Part shown: one piece after another, positions 34,966 to 35,017 of the stretch | How positions within the stretch are numbered: the stretch's first letter is position 1 | Layout: each line of letters opens with the position of its first letter | Origin: Methanosarcinales archaeon | Lineage (GTDB): Archaea; Halobacteriota; Methanosarcinia; Methanosarcinales; EX4572-44 | Direction of reading: 5' to 3' | Assembly (NCBI GenBank): GCA_004212095.1 | Contig: RXIJ01000034.1 | Coordinates: 1 to 35,017, forward strand | Length of the DNA stretch: 35,017 nucleotides | The notes under the pieces: model-generated | What the model saw: only the letters and a program-made list of their open reading frames with translations | Told to the model about the DNA's origin: nothing | The model's database searches: none | Made by a program: the position numbers and the translations under genes

Positions 34966-35004
34966 GTTTTCAAAGGAGTCTCTTTTGCAGACTCGCTTGA
35001 AAAC
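34966..35004. repeat. Large imperfect hairpin near the right edge
   Basis: GTTTTCAA pairs with TTGAAAAC (8 bp), and after a 2x2 internal mismatch GAGTCT pairs with AGACTC (6 bp) around a 7-nt loop. It lies about 150 bp upstream of the GH144 gene. It could be a terminator for an upstream gene, a regulatory site or the end of a mobile element. Confidence 0.55.
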
Positions 35005-35017
35005 TATTTTGCTTTAA

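Noticed and set aside
34815..34973. 53-residue extension of the glucanase
   Set aside because: It would put a long basic stretch before the signal helix, and AAAGGAG is correctly spaced for 34814.

Overview
The window looks like a chromosomal segment of an uncultured methane- or alkane-metabolising archaeon of the Methanomicrobia / Syntropharchaeia / ANME-1 type. This placement is inference, not a database result. It rests on an archaeal NAC, a YcaO protein of the type that thioamidates McrA, a geranylgeranyl-reductase-family flavoprotein, a tungsten aldehyde ferredoxin oxidoreductase paired with an F420-type FrhB protein, a WtpA-like tungstate-binding protein, PGF-CTERM and PEF-CTERM-like surface anchors, dockerins, and archaeal TATA-type promoters.

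Left part (1-15.2 kb), mostly housekeeping. The left edge holds the 5' end of an IS630-type transposase, then a doubtful small ORF and a promoter region leading into the NAC gene. Pyruvate kinase follows, preceded by three tandem 61-bp hairpin-bearing repeats, with an inverted partial copy just beyond its 3' end. Next on the minus strand are an AT-rich geranylgeranyl-reductase-family gene, a frameshifted C25 (gingipain-type) surface protease pseudogene, dnaK and grpE (no dnaJ), pdxS and trehalose-6-phosphate synthase. A plus-strand YcaO gene and a minus-strand membrane pyrophosphatase close this part.

Middle part (15.3-25.6 kb), the unusual region. Five minus-strand genes overlap or nearly abut in the order 1334-aa dockerin protein, two PGF-CTERM-type surface proteins, a lipoprotein and a WtpA-like binding protein. 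The first four share domains resembling the sulfite-oxidase molybdopterin-binding fold. A separate upstream gene joins the same N-terminal module to a purple-acid-phosphatase-like metallophosphoesterase. The dockerin and phosphatase genes also share a homologous upstream leader with a conserved hairpin. I read this as a candidate cell-surface tungstate/molybdate or pterin-cofactor system that appears undescribed; its function is inferred.

Right part (25.7-35 kb). It contains a coding remnant, a tRNA-Leu(CAG), an AOR-FrhB operon on the minus strand, and a divergent S2P protease-TraB operon whose genes overlap by 4 nt. Last comes a large dockerin protein with a GH144-like glucanase domain interrupted by a carbohydrate-binding-like domain, next to a second coding remnant. 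The remnants, the pseudogene and the hairpins suggest past rearrangement around the surface-protein genes.
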